A stretch of 64,000 bases of DNA from Leptospira wolffii serovar Khorat str. Khorat-H2 (GTDB lineage Bacteria > Spirochaetota > Leptospiria > Leptospirales > Leptospiraceae): contig NZ_AKWX02000020.1 in NCBI RefSeq assembly GCF_000306115.2, forward strand, positions 62,001 to 126,000, written 5' to 3'. The notes below the pieces were generated by a model. It was not told where the DNA came from, made no database searches, and was given only the letters and a program-made list of their open reading frames with translations. The position numbers were made by a program, and so were the translations under genes. Below, one piece after another: positions 45,450 through 53,563 of the stretch. Positions within the stretch are counted from its first letter, which is position 1. Each line of letters opens with the position of its first letter.

Positions 45450-46514
45450 ATGTTTCGTTTTTTCCTGGCATCTCTGTTACTCCTGCCCTTCTTCTTCTCC
45501 TGTTCGGCGAATATCGCCCTAAACGGCGAAATCTCCCATCCTAAAACGAGCGACGATTGGGATCTCACGATGGAACATTTTCCTCCCGCTGCGGGATCCA
45601 ATCCGAAAAAATATCCGGTCATTCTTTGTCACGGCTTCATCGCAAACCGAATCTATCTAAAGATAAACGAAAAGTCCTCCATCGTCGCCAACTTACAGAG
45701 AGAAGGTTACGACGTGTGGCTTTTGGAGCTGAGAGGCAAGCAAACCGCAGGTTCTCCGGGACTACTCTTCGGATCCAAGACCTTCGATTATTCCATCGAC
45801 GATTATATCAAGCAGGACGCCGACACGGCCATCCAATATGTTCTGAAGAATACCGGAAAGGACAAGGTAAATTGGGTAGGACATAGTATGGGAGGAATGA
45901 TCCAATACGCGAGACTGGGCAGCTTGGGAGAAAATAGAATCGCAAACTTCGTAGCGATCGGTTCTCCGGCAATCTTGGATCCTCCTAATAGAGCTTTAAG
46001 CCTTTGGTCCAGTTTTACTTGGGCCTTGAATCTTTGGTTCGTTGTTCCTACCGAAACCTGGGCGGGGATTCGAGGAGGCACGGGGCTGCCCATTTTTCCG
46101 CGTAAATACTTCGAAGAGATTTTCTGGTACGAACCGAATATAGATCCTAAAATCCGTTCCGGGATTTTCACCGATTCCATCGCCACGGTTTCCAAAAGAG
46201 AAGCTAGACAAATGGAAAAGGTCATCGAAACGGGATCCTTTCGCTCCGAAGACGGTAAATTGAACTATGCGGAAGGATTAGGAAATATTAAAATACCCGT
46301 ATTATTGGTAGGAGGACGTAGGGACAAATTAGGATTCACTTATTCCCTCAGATACGTCTATGATAATCTCGGAACCGCGGATAAGACTTTATTCATCGCT
46401 TCGAAGGGAAAAGGGCATTCGGAGGATTACGGCCACACGGATTTAGTTACGGGCAAGAGAGCGGACGAGGAAATTTTTCCTACGATCCTACAATGGCTAA
46501 ATAAAAGAAACTAA
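45450..46514 (+). CDS. Alpha/beta-hydrolase lipoprotein, lipase-like
   Basis: The 354-residue protein starts with a hydrophobic signal ending in FFFSCSAN, with Cys19 as the likely lipidated residue. The alpha/beta-hydrolase fold follows: VILCHGFIANRIYL (oxyanion loop), VWLLELRGKQ, then the nucleophile elbow GHSMGG at about residue 147, and a C-terminal GHSEDYGHTDLVTG where the catalytic histidine should be. The Ser/Asp/His triad looks complete, so a lipase or esterase role on the outer membrane or periplasmic face is likely; the substrate is unknown. It lies 90 bp after the desaturase-type gene and 14 bp before a paralogue-like hydrolase gene. Confidence 0.85.
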   Translation: MFRFFLASLLLLPFFFSCSANIALNGEISHPKTSDDWDLTMEHFPPAAGSNPKKYPVILCHGFIANRIYLKINEKSSIVANLQREGYDVWLLELRGKQTAGSPGLLFGSKTFDYSIDDYIKQDADTAIQYVLKNTGKDKVNWVGHSMGGMIQYARLGSLGENRIANFVAIGSPAILDPPNRALSLWSSFTWALNLWFVVPTETWAGIRGGTGLPIFPRKYFEEIFWYEPNIDPKIRSGIFTDSIATVSKREARQMEKVIETGSFRSEDGKLNYAEGLGNIKIPVLLVGGRRDKLGFTYSLRYVYDNLGTADKTLFIASKGKGHSEDYGHTDLVTGKRADEEIFPTILQWLNKRN

Positions 46515-46528
46515 TTCGAGATCATAGC

Positions 46529-47449
46529 ATGAAATTCAAAATAGCATTCACACTTCTTCTTATATCCGTTTTATCCTCTTGTACGAGATATGCGGTAATC
46601 ACCGAGGAAAAATTCAGAAAACAGACCGCAAACATTGCGAATAACGTATATTTGACCACATTCTCGGACGTAAATTCGGACCAACCCCCTATTCTACTTT
46701 TGGATCCTATTCTCGTGAATAAGAAATCCCTGTATCTGGGAGATTACCACGGACTCATAGGAGTCTTGAGCGGAAACGGTTTCTCGGTTTGGTTATTGCA
46801 TTTCGAAACCTACCCCGGAATCGACTTGAAGGAAATAGGCGAGAAACTCATCCCTCAGGCAGTTTCCCAAATCCAAAAAGTCACGGGCAAAAAAGAATAT
46901 ATCCTCGGAGGAGTCTCTTTGGGAGGACAGGCGATTCTTCATTATATTCGAACCAAAAAAGATCCTTCCATAGCGAAAGCGTTCTTCTTAGGAACCGGAA
47001 TGGATTATAAGTATACCGACAGTTTCCTGGACGATATGAAGAAGGAAAAAAAATTCGGGACCGATCTTTCCAATTCCTGTAAGAATAAGGAAAGCTTCTG
47101 CTCCAAATATATTTCCTTGGACGAGGACAATCCGACCACTCTTTACCTTTACCAGACTCTCTGGAATTACCTCCCCTCACTGGAAGAAAATCCGAAAGTA
47201 TGGTCAGAATTCGAAGCCATGGATTTTCCTACATTATTCATAGCCGGAAAGATAGACAGCGTTGCCACAGCGGAATCCATTCACCCCGTGTATCGTAGAA
47301 AAAGAGGATTCTCACAATACTACGAGGCGGGAAGAGATAACGGAGCGGCCATCGATTACGATCACCTGTCCTTATTCGCGCACGAAGACGCGCCTTCGAC
47401 GATCTACCAAAGAATCGCGGACTGGTTAGGAAAGAAGAAGGGAGAATGA
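46529..47449 (+). CDS. Second alpha/beta-hydrolase lipoprotein
   Basis: A 306-residue protein with the signal LLISVLSSCTRY, a good lipobox with Cys18 lipidated. The hydrolase domain has the nucleophile elbow GGVSLGGQ near residue 130, an aspartate in DFPTLFIAGKIDSVATAESI, and a late histidine in DYDHLSLFAHEDAP. The elbow's leading GG replaces the GH of the first enzyme. It follows the first hydrolase gene by 14 bp and probably shares its transcript. It could be a lipase, esterase or a substrate-binding relative; the sequence does not say. Confidence 0.83.
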   Translation: MKFKIAFTLLLISVLSSCTRYAVITEEKFRKQTANIANNVYLTTFSDVNSDQPPILLLDPILVNKKSLYLGDYHGLIGVLSGNGFSVWLLHFETYPGIDLKEIGEKLIPQAVSQIQKVTGKKEYILGGVSLGGQAILHYIRTKKDPSIAKAFFLGTGMDYKYTDSFLDDMKKEKKFGTDLSNSCKNKESFCSKYISLDEDNPTTLYLYQTLWNYLPSLEENPKVWSEFEAMDFPTLFIAGKIDSVATAESIHPVYRRKRGFSQYYEAGRDNGAAIDYDHLSLFAHEDAPSTIYQRIADWLGKKKGE

Positions 47450-47469
47450 TCTCTTAGATTTAAAAACAA

Positions 47470-48627
47470 TCAATCGAAGATTTCCATCTTCAATTGCTTG
47501 GGAGGAGTACTCGGATCGCAAAGATTCTTGATCCGATTCCACTCCTTCCTACCGATTCCCAAACCTCCCTTAGGATAGCCGGGCAAGGATATCGCATTCT
47601 TCACATTTTGGATCCGATCGTCCGTAGACGGATGAGAACTCATGAAATCCGGGATCTTGGTTTTATTCTCTTCTCCTTCCGCAGGAGTCTCGTATTCCTC
47701 TTTTAACCTTTCGAAAAAACTCAAGAAACCCGAGGCTCCGATTTTGGAATTCTTTAGCTTATCCAAGGCGATCTCGTCGGCTTCGCTTTCGTATTCTCTG
47801 GAAAATTTTTGGTCGAATACCGCCACGCCGATGACTTCGTAAAGCGTATCCATATTTTCGAGAGTATCCACCCCTTCGAAACCCGCTCCGATACCCATGG
47901 AAAGAAGAACCACGTTAGCTGCCGATCTAATTTGCCTGCGAACTCCATGTCGTTTATGGATATGAGCCATTTCGTGGGCCATTACTCCGGCCAATTCTTC
48001 CGGAGAATCCGTTTTGGAAATCAGATCCGTAAATAAAACGATGGTTCCTCCGGGCATGGCGAACGCGTTGAAGACTTCCTTATCCACGATGATTATATCG
48101 TATTCGAAAGGATCGTCCTTTTCCTTCAGCTTCGAGCTTATCTTTTTGACCGCCGAATTTAAGCTAGGGGATTTACATTCGGGTAAATAGTCTCTGAGCC
48201 ATCCGGACATGATTTTGGACTGTTCTTTATCGTATCCTAAGGGCACGAGAACATACGCGTAGGAAGTAACTTTGCTATATGTGAAGAATGCGATTACTGC
48301 AGTAACCAGAAGCACTGCGATTTTGACCACGAACTTAGAATTCAACCAAAGGGAGAAGATTCCGGAACCTTTTCGAATGCTCTGGTTTGCGAGAATGGTT
48401 TTATATACTTCCTCGGAATGAAAAACAAGCATGAATCCCACGAATTTATCCGCAGGATTTCTGATCTCCATTCTGTATTCTTTTCCTAGCTTTTCCAAGG
48501 AAAGGATATCGGAATAAGGAAAATTGAATTTCTTGGATCTGCTTCGAAAAGTGACGAAATCCAAATCGCATTCCAATGTACCTTCCGAAGGAATCGGGGT
48601 CTTGCCGTCGTAAAGTTTATCTTTCAT
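47470..48627 (-). CDS. M48-family metallopeptidase
   Basis: Zinc peptidases of the M48 family include HtpX and the outer-membrane quality-control protease BepA. About 385 residues follow the ATG at 48627, which is favoured over 48735 because the longer form overlaps the upstream YjgN gene. One membrane helix lies in the N-terminal third (VKIAVLLVTAVIAFFTYSK), then the zinc motif in GVMAHEMAHIHKRHG, with a third ligand expected in the SREYESEADEIALDK block. The upstream YjgN gene ends 19 bp before. A membrane protease pairing with a YjgN-like membrane protein recurs in bacteria; the substrate is unknown. Confidence 0.88.
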   Translation of the reverse strand: MKDKLYDGKTPIPSEGTLECDLDFVTFRSRSKKFNFPYSDILSLEKLGKEYRMEIRNPADKFVGFMLVFHSEEVYKTILANQSIRKGSGIFSLWLNSKFVVKIAVLLVTAVIAFFTYSKVTSYAYVLVPLGYDKEQSKIMSGWLRDYLPECKSPSLNSAVKKISSKLKEKDDPFEYDIIIVDKEVFNAFAMPGGTIVLFTDLISKTDSPEELAGVMAHEMAHIHKRHGVRRQIRSAANVVLLSMGIGAGFEGVDTLENMDTLYEVIGVAVFDQKFSREYESEADEIALDKLKNSKIGASGFLSFFERLKEEYETPAEGEENKTKIPDFMSSHPSTDDRIQNVKNAISLPGYPKGGLGIGRKEWNRIKNLCDPSTPPKQLKMEIFD

Positions 48628-48646
48628 AAGAAAATCGAATCCGCTG

Positions 48647-49603
48647 TCAGTCGAAAATTTCCGCGATTGCCTCGAGAGCGCTTTCAAATCCTTCCGCCAG
48701 AGCGGAGGCCCCCACATCGAATCCCGCTCCCACATGATTCAGGTCCGGCTTTACTTCGATGGAAACTGATTCCAAATACAATTTCAACCAAATGACGGCG
48801 ACCCAAGGAGCCGCAATCAATACCGTAAAGAAGAGAAGAAGATAGGACAAAATGGTATAAACCATGATATCTTCTCCTCTAAGATCTCCTTTGAAACGGA
48901 TTCCGTTTACCAAGGTATGATTCCAGTAATAATTCTTAATATTGGCCTGCCACCAAAAGACAAAGATCCCGCAAGTGAGAATACTGAAGAAGATACCTTT
49001 CAAATGGATCCAAAGTAGATCGGTTCCGATTCCGTCGAAGCTGAAAGGAACGGTTCCGTAATACGTATTTTCCTTGTCGAATTTCTGCAGACGGATCGAA
49101 AACCAAGGAGCGTAGATCCCTAGAGTCAGAACGATAAGAGGAATCCCTAAAAGAAAGATTCGAACGACTTCGGAAACTCTACCCGAAAAATGGAAGCGGA
49201 TATTATTGTAGGATGTCCTACTTAAATTGTATCTAGTTCGGCCGATATATATAAAAGGCAATAACGTATAAAACATGATAAGAATCGCACCGTATGGAGC
49301 GTACTGCTTATAATCCTCCGGCAATGCATAATCCAAAGGAATCTTCAAAGCGAAATAATAGATCAACGCGACAGGAGCAGCTTTTATAAATCCGATCAGA
49401 CGTTCCTTACCCGTAGCGTGATAATCGAATCTTTGCCCGAAAAAAATCAAATGATTACGTAAGTAACGAAAGACCTTGACTCGCGCCCAAAAAGAATAAA
49501 TCCCTAGAGTAGAGATAGTCGCAAGCGCGTTAAACAAATAAAGCTTCAGCAATTCCCAGCCGTCGCCGTCGAATTTCAAACGATTGGATTCAGTCGCTTC
49601 CAT
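48647..49603 (-). CDS. YjgN-family (DUF898) membrane protein
   Basis: The 318-residue protein matches DUF898/YjgN, a membrane family of unknown function. Several membrane helices are visible, in two repeats: LYLFNALATISTLGIYSFWARVKVFRYL, and later a similar LKGIFFSILTCGIFVFWWQANIKNYYWNH, each with a Trp/aromatic-rich end and a basic loop. The charged RTRYNLSRTSYNNIRFHFSGR segment between them is typical. It lies directly upstream of the M48 peptidase gene, 19 bp away, and should be cotranscribed with it. Confidence 0.85.
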   Translation of the reverse strand: MEATESNRLKFDGDGWELLKLYLFNALATISTLGIYSFWARVKVFRYLRNHLIFFGQRFDYHATGKERLIGFIKAAPVALIYYFALKIPLDYALPEDYKQYAPYGAILIMFYTLLPFIYIGRTRYNLSRTSYNNIRFHFSGRVSEVVRIFLLGIPLIVLTLGIYAPWFSIRLQKFDKENTYYGTVPFSFDGIGTDLLWIHLKGIFFSILTCGIFVFWWQANIKNYYWNHTLVNGIRFKGDLRGEDIMVYTILSYLLLFFTVLIAAPWVAVIWLKLYLESVSIEVKPDLNHVGAGFDVGASALAEGFESALEAIAEIFD

Positions 49604-49771
49604 TCCTTTCTCCTAAAATACGCGCCGATAAAAAGAAATCCGGAAAAATCCGAAGCCTTATGTTCCCCGAGTAGAGCGCCAAGATTGATACGAGTTTTGT
49701 AACGAGCAAGAAACTATTTGTTAAGCGGCCCGAAACCTTTTCCCGTCGAAGTAAATTCCCTTCTAAGGAAT

Positions 49772-50383
49772 CTATCCGGGACGAGGCCAACCCAGACGGT
49801 CCAAGACTTTTTTAATATCTTCCCAGACTTCCCTTTTTAAGGGGCTATTATCTCCTCCATTTCGTATAACGAAACTGGGGTGGTAAGTAGGCATGACGGG
49901 AATCCCGTGAAAATCTCCCCAATGTCCCCTTAATTTCGTAATGCCTTCCTTAGTTCTTAAAATGAATCGAGTGGAAGGATTCCCTAAAGTGATAATGACC
50001 TTGGGCTGGAGGATCGCAATCTGTCGGAGCAAAAAAGGAGAACAGGCGATCACTTCCTCGTCGTCCGGAGGACGATCCTTTTCGAATTTCATATCTACAG
50101 TAGGACGGCATTTCGTAATATTCGCGATGTACACTCGGTCTCTTGGAACACCCATCCCTCTTTCTATAATTCGGGTCAAAAGTTCCCCTGCCTTGCCAAC
50201 AAAGGGACGACCGGTCAAATCCTCTTGTTTACCTGGACCCTCTCCGATAAACATAACCTCCGCATTCGGATTACCTTCTCCAAAAACGGTTTGGGTCCGA
50301 GTAGTGCTAAGTTTGCATCTCGTGCAAGGGGTTACTTCTTTTTGGATCTCCGCTAATCCGGCGGCTTTTTCGAAATCGCTCAT
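49772..50383 (-). CDS. Uracil-DNA glycosylase, Fe-S (family 4-like)
   Basis: Removes uracil from DNA as the first step of base-excision repair. The 203-residue enzyme has the Fe-S cysteines in [11 protein letters not shown] (residues 18-21), [27 protein letters not shown] (the uracil-binding and catalytic loop), NITKCRP and CSPFLLRQI for the other two ligands, and the [13 protein letters not shown] loop near 170. The gene is divergent from the CDF transporter gene, with its own 94-bp gap. It ends before a 170-bp stretch (49604-49771) in which I see no gene or clear terminator. Confidence 0.92.
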   Translation of the reverse strand: MSDFEKAAGLAEIQKEVTPCTRCKLSTTRTQTVFGEGNPNAEVMFIGEGPGKQEDLTGRPFVGKAGELLTRIIERGMGVPRDRVYIANITKCRPTVDMKFEKDRPPDDEEVIACSPFLLRQIAILQPKVIITLGNPSTRFILRTKEGITKLRGHWGDFHGIPVMPTYHPSFVIRNGGDNSPLKREVWEDIKKVLDRLGWPRPG

Positions 50384-50477
50384 AGCTTGCTCTTATCGAT
50401 AAAGAGAACCCGTTATCCTGCAACCAATTTCCCAAAAAGAAGCTGGTCTAATTTCATAGATTCGGTAATTTAGATCC

Positions 50478-51413
50478 ATGCACGGACATCACCATCACTC
50501 TCACCATGGTCATGATCATTCGCATTCTTCCGATGGACATTCTCATTCCCATGCTCCGGAGAGTTCCCGGGCTTTTCTTTACGCTTTCCTTTTGAACTTC
50601 GGATTCGCTTTTATAGAGCTTGTAGGAGGATACTTCTTCGATAGCCTCGCTATTCTATCCGATTCCCTTCACGATTTAGGAGACAGCGGCTTTCTCGCCC
50701 TAGCCTGGATCTTTCAAAAAATCGCCGCCAAGCCGAGAACTCAAACTTTCACATTCGGTTACAAGAGATTAAGTCTTTCCGCGGCCTTAGTGAATTCCTT
50801 AGTTTTATTTTTAGGCTCTTTCGCCATCTTCGCATTCGCGATCGGTAAATTACAGGAAGCGACCGTTCCAAACGGCTGGGGAATGTTAGGATTATCCATA
50901 TTAGGCGTCGCAGTCAACGGTGCCGCTCTCTTTAAAATGAAAGGTATTAGCGGGCTGAACGCAAGGACCGCATTCTTACATCTATTGGAAGACGTATTGG
51001 GTTGGGTTGCGGTATTAATCGGAAGTATAGCCGTAATTCTTTTCGGATGGGCATGGGTGGATCCTAGCCTTTCCATACTCATTTCTCTCTGGGTGGGATT
51101 TCAATCTTTCCGAAATTTAAGAAAGATACTTTTGCTACATTTGCAATCATCTCCCGAAGGGATCGACACCAAGGAATTGGAGACACGCATACTCGGTATC
51201 AAAGGCGTTCAATCCGTACACGATCTACATCTTTGGTCCATGGACGGGGATTATCATGTCTTGACTCTGCACGTAGGAGTCAAAGGAAGTTCCATTTCTC
51301 AGGCTCAAAAACTAAAGGAGAAAATCCGGGAAATTACAAAGGAATTCCGGATCCCCCATGCTACCGTAGAAGTGGAACCGGAAGGCGCCGAATGCCCCTA
51401 CCAGGAATGTTAA
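50478..51413 (+). CDS. Cation diffusion facilitator, zinc-type
   Basis: CDF transporters export zinc or similar divalent metals from the cytoplasm in exchange for protons. The 311-residue protein opens with a striking His-rich stretch (about 14 His in the first 28 residues, alternating with Gly, Asp and Ser), which should bind zinc. Six membrane helices follow, with the metal-site HxxxD-type pairs in DSLHDLGDSGFLAL and the helix 5 region (LLEDVLGW), and a C-terminal domain ending in VHDLHLWSMDGDYHVLTLHV and ATVEVEPEGAECPYQEC. It ends overlapping by 4 bp the stop of a minus-strand lipoprotein gene. No zinc-regulator gene is adjacent. Confidence 0.93.
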   Translation: MHGHHHHSHHGHDHSHSSDGHSHSHAPESSRAFLYAFLLNFGFAFIELVGGYFFDSLAILSDSLHDLGDSGFLALAWIFQKIAAKPRTQTFTFGYKRLSLSAALVNSLVLFLGSFAIFAFAIGKLQEATVPNGWGMLGLSILGVAVNGAALFKMKGISGLNARTAFLHLLEDVLGWVAVLIGSIAVILFGWAWVDPSLSILISLWVGFQSFRNLRKILLLHLQSSPEGIDTKELETRILGIKGVQSVHDLHLWSMDGDYHVLTLHVGVKGSSISQAQKLKEKIREITKEFRIPHATVEVEPEGAECPYQEC

Positions 51414-51643
51414 TCTAGAGAAGAATTGCATTCCTTTGTGGGCATGCATAATTCTCTGGCGGCATACTGCAATCCGCTACAGTAATCTATATAAGTACTA
51501 CCGGGAGGGAGAGCCTCCGCACATCTCTGGTCCTCCTGTAATAACACAAGGCAAGCGGAAGGGTTGGATTTCTTCGTCTCGCATTTGTTACAAGCGGATA
51601 CAATACATACAAACAACAGAAAATAGATATATTTCAAATTCAT
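51410..51643 (-). CDS. Small cysteine-rich lipoprotein
   Basis: About 77 residues with a clean signal (IYFLLFVCIVSACNKC), where the lipobox VSAC supplies the lipidated cysteine. The mature part has six further cysteines in about 58 residues (KC, AC, RC, YC, LC, EC), likely three disulfides. Start ATG 51643 (MNLKY) or 51649. The stop codon overlaps the last bases of the CDF gene on the opposite strand. A family of small Cys-rich lipoproteins exists in Leptospira, but no function is known. It could be surface-exposed. Confidence 0.65.
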   Translation of the reverse strand: MNLKYIYFLLFVCIVSACNKCETKKSNPSACLVLLQEDQRCAEALPPGSTYIDYCSGLQYAARELCMPTKECNSSLD

Positions 51644-51844
51644 AATCAATAGAGAACGTTATCTAACGTGAAACCGATCCTGGAAAAGAAAAATCCGTAT
51701 CGCCAATCGGTCAAAGAGACATAATTTAAAAATCACCAATGCCCTACCCAAAACCGGATTCTAGCCTGAAAAGAGGGGTTTACCGGGGCTTCTACCTGCC
51801 TTCTCTACTTGACAGAGGAAGTTCTGCCCGGAATTTGGTCTGGT

Positions 51845-51994
51845 ATGAACCAAAAGACTGCAAAGCTTCTCAAAAAATACGCCGAGGCCAAAGGCATCAG
51901 CGACAAGCAAATCAAGCGCGAGTGGCTGGTTTTGAACGAAACCCAAAAAGATCAGAAACGCCAAGAGATTCTAAAAGAATTGGTAAAGAAATAA
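51845..51994 (+). CDS. Small basic hypothetical protein
   Basis: A 49-residue highly charged protein from ATG 51845 (MNQKTAKLLKKYAEAKG), or 61 residues from a TTG at 51809. It is predicted helical, basic (many Lys, Arg and Gln) and soluble: KQIKREWLVLNETQKDQKRQEILKELVKK. The TTG start coincides with a TTGACA that may instead be a -35 box, so the ATG is preferred. No clear ribosome site precedes either. I do not recognise a function. Confidence 0.5.
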   Translation: MNQKTAKLLKKYAEAKGISDKQIKREWLVLNETQKDQKRQEILKELVKK

Positions 51995-52010
51995 TAGAGT
52001 CTTTTTTCGG

Positions 52011-52038
52011 GAGACCGGCTTTTACAAAACCCGGTCTC
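52011..52038 (+). terminator. Stem-loop after the small hypothetical gene
   Basis: GAGACCGG (52011-52018) and CCGGTCTC (52031-52038) form an 8-bp stem with a 12-base loop, 17 bp after the stop at 51994. No T-run follows directly, but T-rich sequence lies 15 bases on. A terminator is possible; a preQ1 riboswitch ahead of queD was looked for and not seen. Confidence 0.45.
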
Positions 52039-52119
52039 GCTTCTACGCTCCGCTTTTTCTCTCCGTTCCGGAAATTTCCCCATAACCCGCTACGGATCTT
52101 CTAGATCGTCCTCATCTAC

Positions 52120-52500
52120 ATGGAAGAAATAGAACTAACAAAAGAATTTCGCTTCGACGCAGCTCATTATCTTCCAAATCTTCCGGAAGGCCATAAATGC
52201 AAGAGAATGCACGGACATAGTTTCCGATTCAAAGTGCATTTGAAAGGCCAGATCGATCCTCATACGGGATGGCTTATGGATTTTGCGGAAGTAAGTAAGG
52301 TTATAAAGCCTTTACTTGAAAATTATCTAGACCATTATCTATTAAACGAAATTCAAGGTTTGGAAAATCCGACCAGCGAAAATATCAGCATCTGGCTTTG
52401 GCAAAGAATCAAGCCGCAGTTACCTCTTTTATACAAGATTACATTAAACGAAACCTGCACAAGCGCCTGTGTTTACGAAGGTCCTTCCAAGAAAGTCTAA
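52120..52500 (+). CDS. queD: 6-carboxy-5,6,7,8-tetrahydropterin synthase
   Basis: QueD makes 6-carboxytetrahydropterin from dihydroneopterin triphosphate, an early step in queuosine synthesis. The 126-residue protein has the zinc ligands H16, H31 and H33 in FRFDAAHYLPN and RMHGHSFRF, and the catalytic-type Cys27 (GHKCKRMHGH). LNETCTSACVYEG closes the protein. It is followed 6 bp later by queC, so the two form a queuosine operon; queE and queF are not in this window. Confidence 0.93.
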   Translation: MEEIELTKEFRFDAAHYLPNLPEGHKCKRMHGHSFRFKVHLKGQIDPHTGWLMDFAEVSKVIKPLLENYLDHYLLNEIQGLENPTSENISIWLWQRIKPQLPLLYKITLNETCTSACVYEGPSKKV

Positions 52501-52506
52501 GTCTTT

Positions 52507-53208
52507 ATGGCGACTCCTAGGAAATCTAACGGCGTTCGAAATAGTTCCGCTTTACCGAAGGCAGTAGTCCTTTTTTCGGGAGGCTTGGATTCAACCACCT
52601 GCCTATACCAATGTATCGAAGACGGTTATTCTCCTACCGCACTTTCCTTCGATTATAACCAAAGGCATAGGGAAGAATTGAAGTCCGCTAAGAAGATCGC
52701 CAAACTTCTGCAAGTCCCTCATATGATCCAAAAGCTCCAACCGGAATTCTTCCTGGGTTCCTCCTTAACCGAAAGAAGGATCAAAGTTCCCAAGAACGCA
52801 TTAGGAGATAAGAAGATACCGAATACCTACGTCCCGGGACGTAATATTCTATTTCTATCATTCGGCGTATCCTTGGCGGAAGGAATCGGAGCGGAAAGAT
52901 TGTACATCGGAGTCAACGCCTTGGATTACTCCGGCTATCCGGATTGCAGACCGGAATTCATTCGCGCTTACGCGGAAGCGGTTCGTTTGGGAACTAAGAT
53001 GGGTGCCGAAGGAAGACCGTTAGAAATTCGAACCCCCTTGCAGCATCTGGACAAGAAAGAGATCGTTCTTCTCGGTTCTAAACTCGGAGTTCCTTTCTCT
53101 TTGACGCATTCCTGCTATGATCCGATCCAAGGGAAGCCTTGCGGAAAATGCGACTCCTGCCTCCTTCGAAAAAAGGGTTTTCAGGAAGCAGGCATCCCGG
53201 AAAAGTGA
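52507..53208 (+). CDS. queC: 7-cyano-7-deazaguanine synthase
   Basis: QueC converts carboxydeazaguanine to preQ0 using ATP and ammonia. The 233-residue protein has the PP-loop FSGGLDSTTCLYQC at residues 23-36 and a C-terminal zinc-binding knot in SCYDPIQGKPCGKCDSCLLRKKGF. YVPGRNILFLSF and LYIGVNALDYSGYPDCRPEF are also family features. About 15 basic residues precede the core. It follows queD by 6 bp and precedes pntAB by 66 bp. Confidence 0.94.
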   Translation: MATPRKSNGVRNSSALPKAVVLFSGGLDSTTCLYQCIEDGYSPTALSFDYNQRHREELKSAKKIAKLLQVPHMIQKLQPEFFLGSSLTERRIKVPKNALGDKKIPNTYVPGRNILFLSFGVSLAEGIGAERLYIGVNALDYSGYPDCRPEFIRAYAEAVRLGTKMGAEGRPLEIRTPLQHLDKKEIVLLGSKLGVPFSLTHSCYDPIQGKPCGKCDSCLLRKKGFQEAGIPEK

Positions 53209-53274
53209 ACGAACAGATTTTAAGGCACCGGTTTTCACGAATTTCCCGCCGGAAGCCGTCCCTAGGAAGCTAAT

Positions 53275-53556
53275 ATGGAACAGTTCGTAAGCTACCTGAC
53301 GATATTTTTGATCGCAGTTTTCGTCGGAATCGAGGTGATTAACCGCATTCCTCCCCTTTTGCACACCCCTTTGATGTCAGGCTCGAACGCCATCTCCGGG
53401 ATTACGATCATCGGAGCTATCTTGACTCTCCATGCTTCCCATAGTATTGCCATTCAAATCCTGGGATTCATAGCCATCGTTGCGGCAACTATCAACGTAA
53501 TCGGTGGTTTCGTCGTTACCCACCGTATGTTGGGAATGTTCAAGAAAAAGGATTAA
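53275..53556 (+). CDS. pntAB: NAD(P) transhydrogenase alpha subunit, membrane part (PntAB)
   Basis: Proton-translocating transhydrogenase couples NADH and NADP+ exchange to the proton gradient. This 93-residue subunit is only the membrane part of the alpha chain, with three helices (about residues 3-22, 35-52 and 60-80), and the NRIPPLLHTPLMSGSNAISGI motif. In split-alpha organisms the NAD(H)-binding part is a separate protein, PntAA; no such gene is here. PntB follows 7 bp later on the same strand. Confidence 0.92.
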   Translation: MEQFVSYLTIFLIAVFVGIEVINRIPPLLHTPLMSGSNAISGITIIGAILTLHASHSIAIQILGFIAIVAATINVIGGFVVTHRMLGMFKKKD

Positions 53557-53563
53557 ATCATAA

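Noticed and set aside
51809..51844. TTG at 51809 as start of the small basic protein
   Set aside because: The TTGACA there is equally a -35 box; neither start has a ribosome site, but the ATG at 51845 begins the coherent charged helix, so it was preferred.
52000..52119. preQ1 riboswitch ahead of queD
   Set aside because: The hairpin at 52011-52038 lacks the conserved loop and the A-rich tail of preQ1 classes; it fits a terminator or simple stem better.
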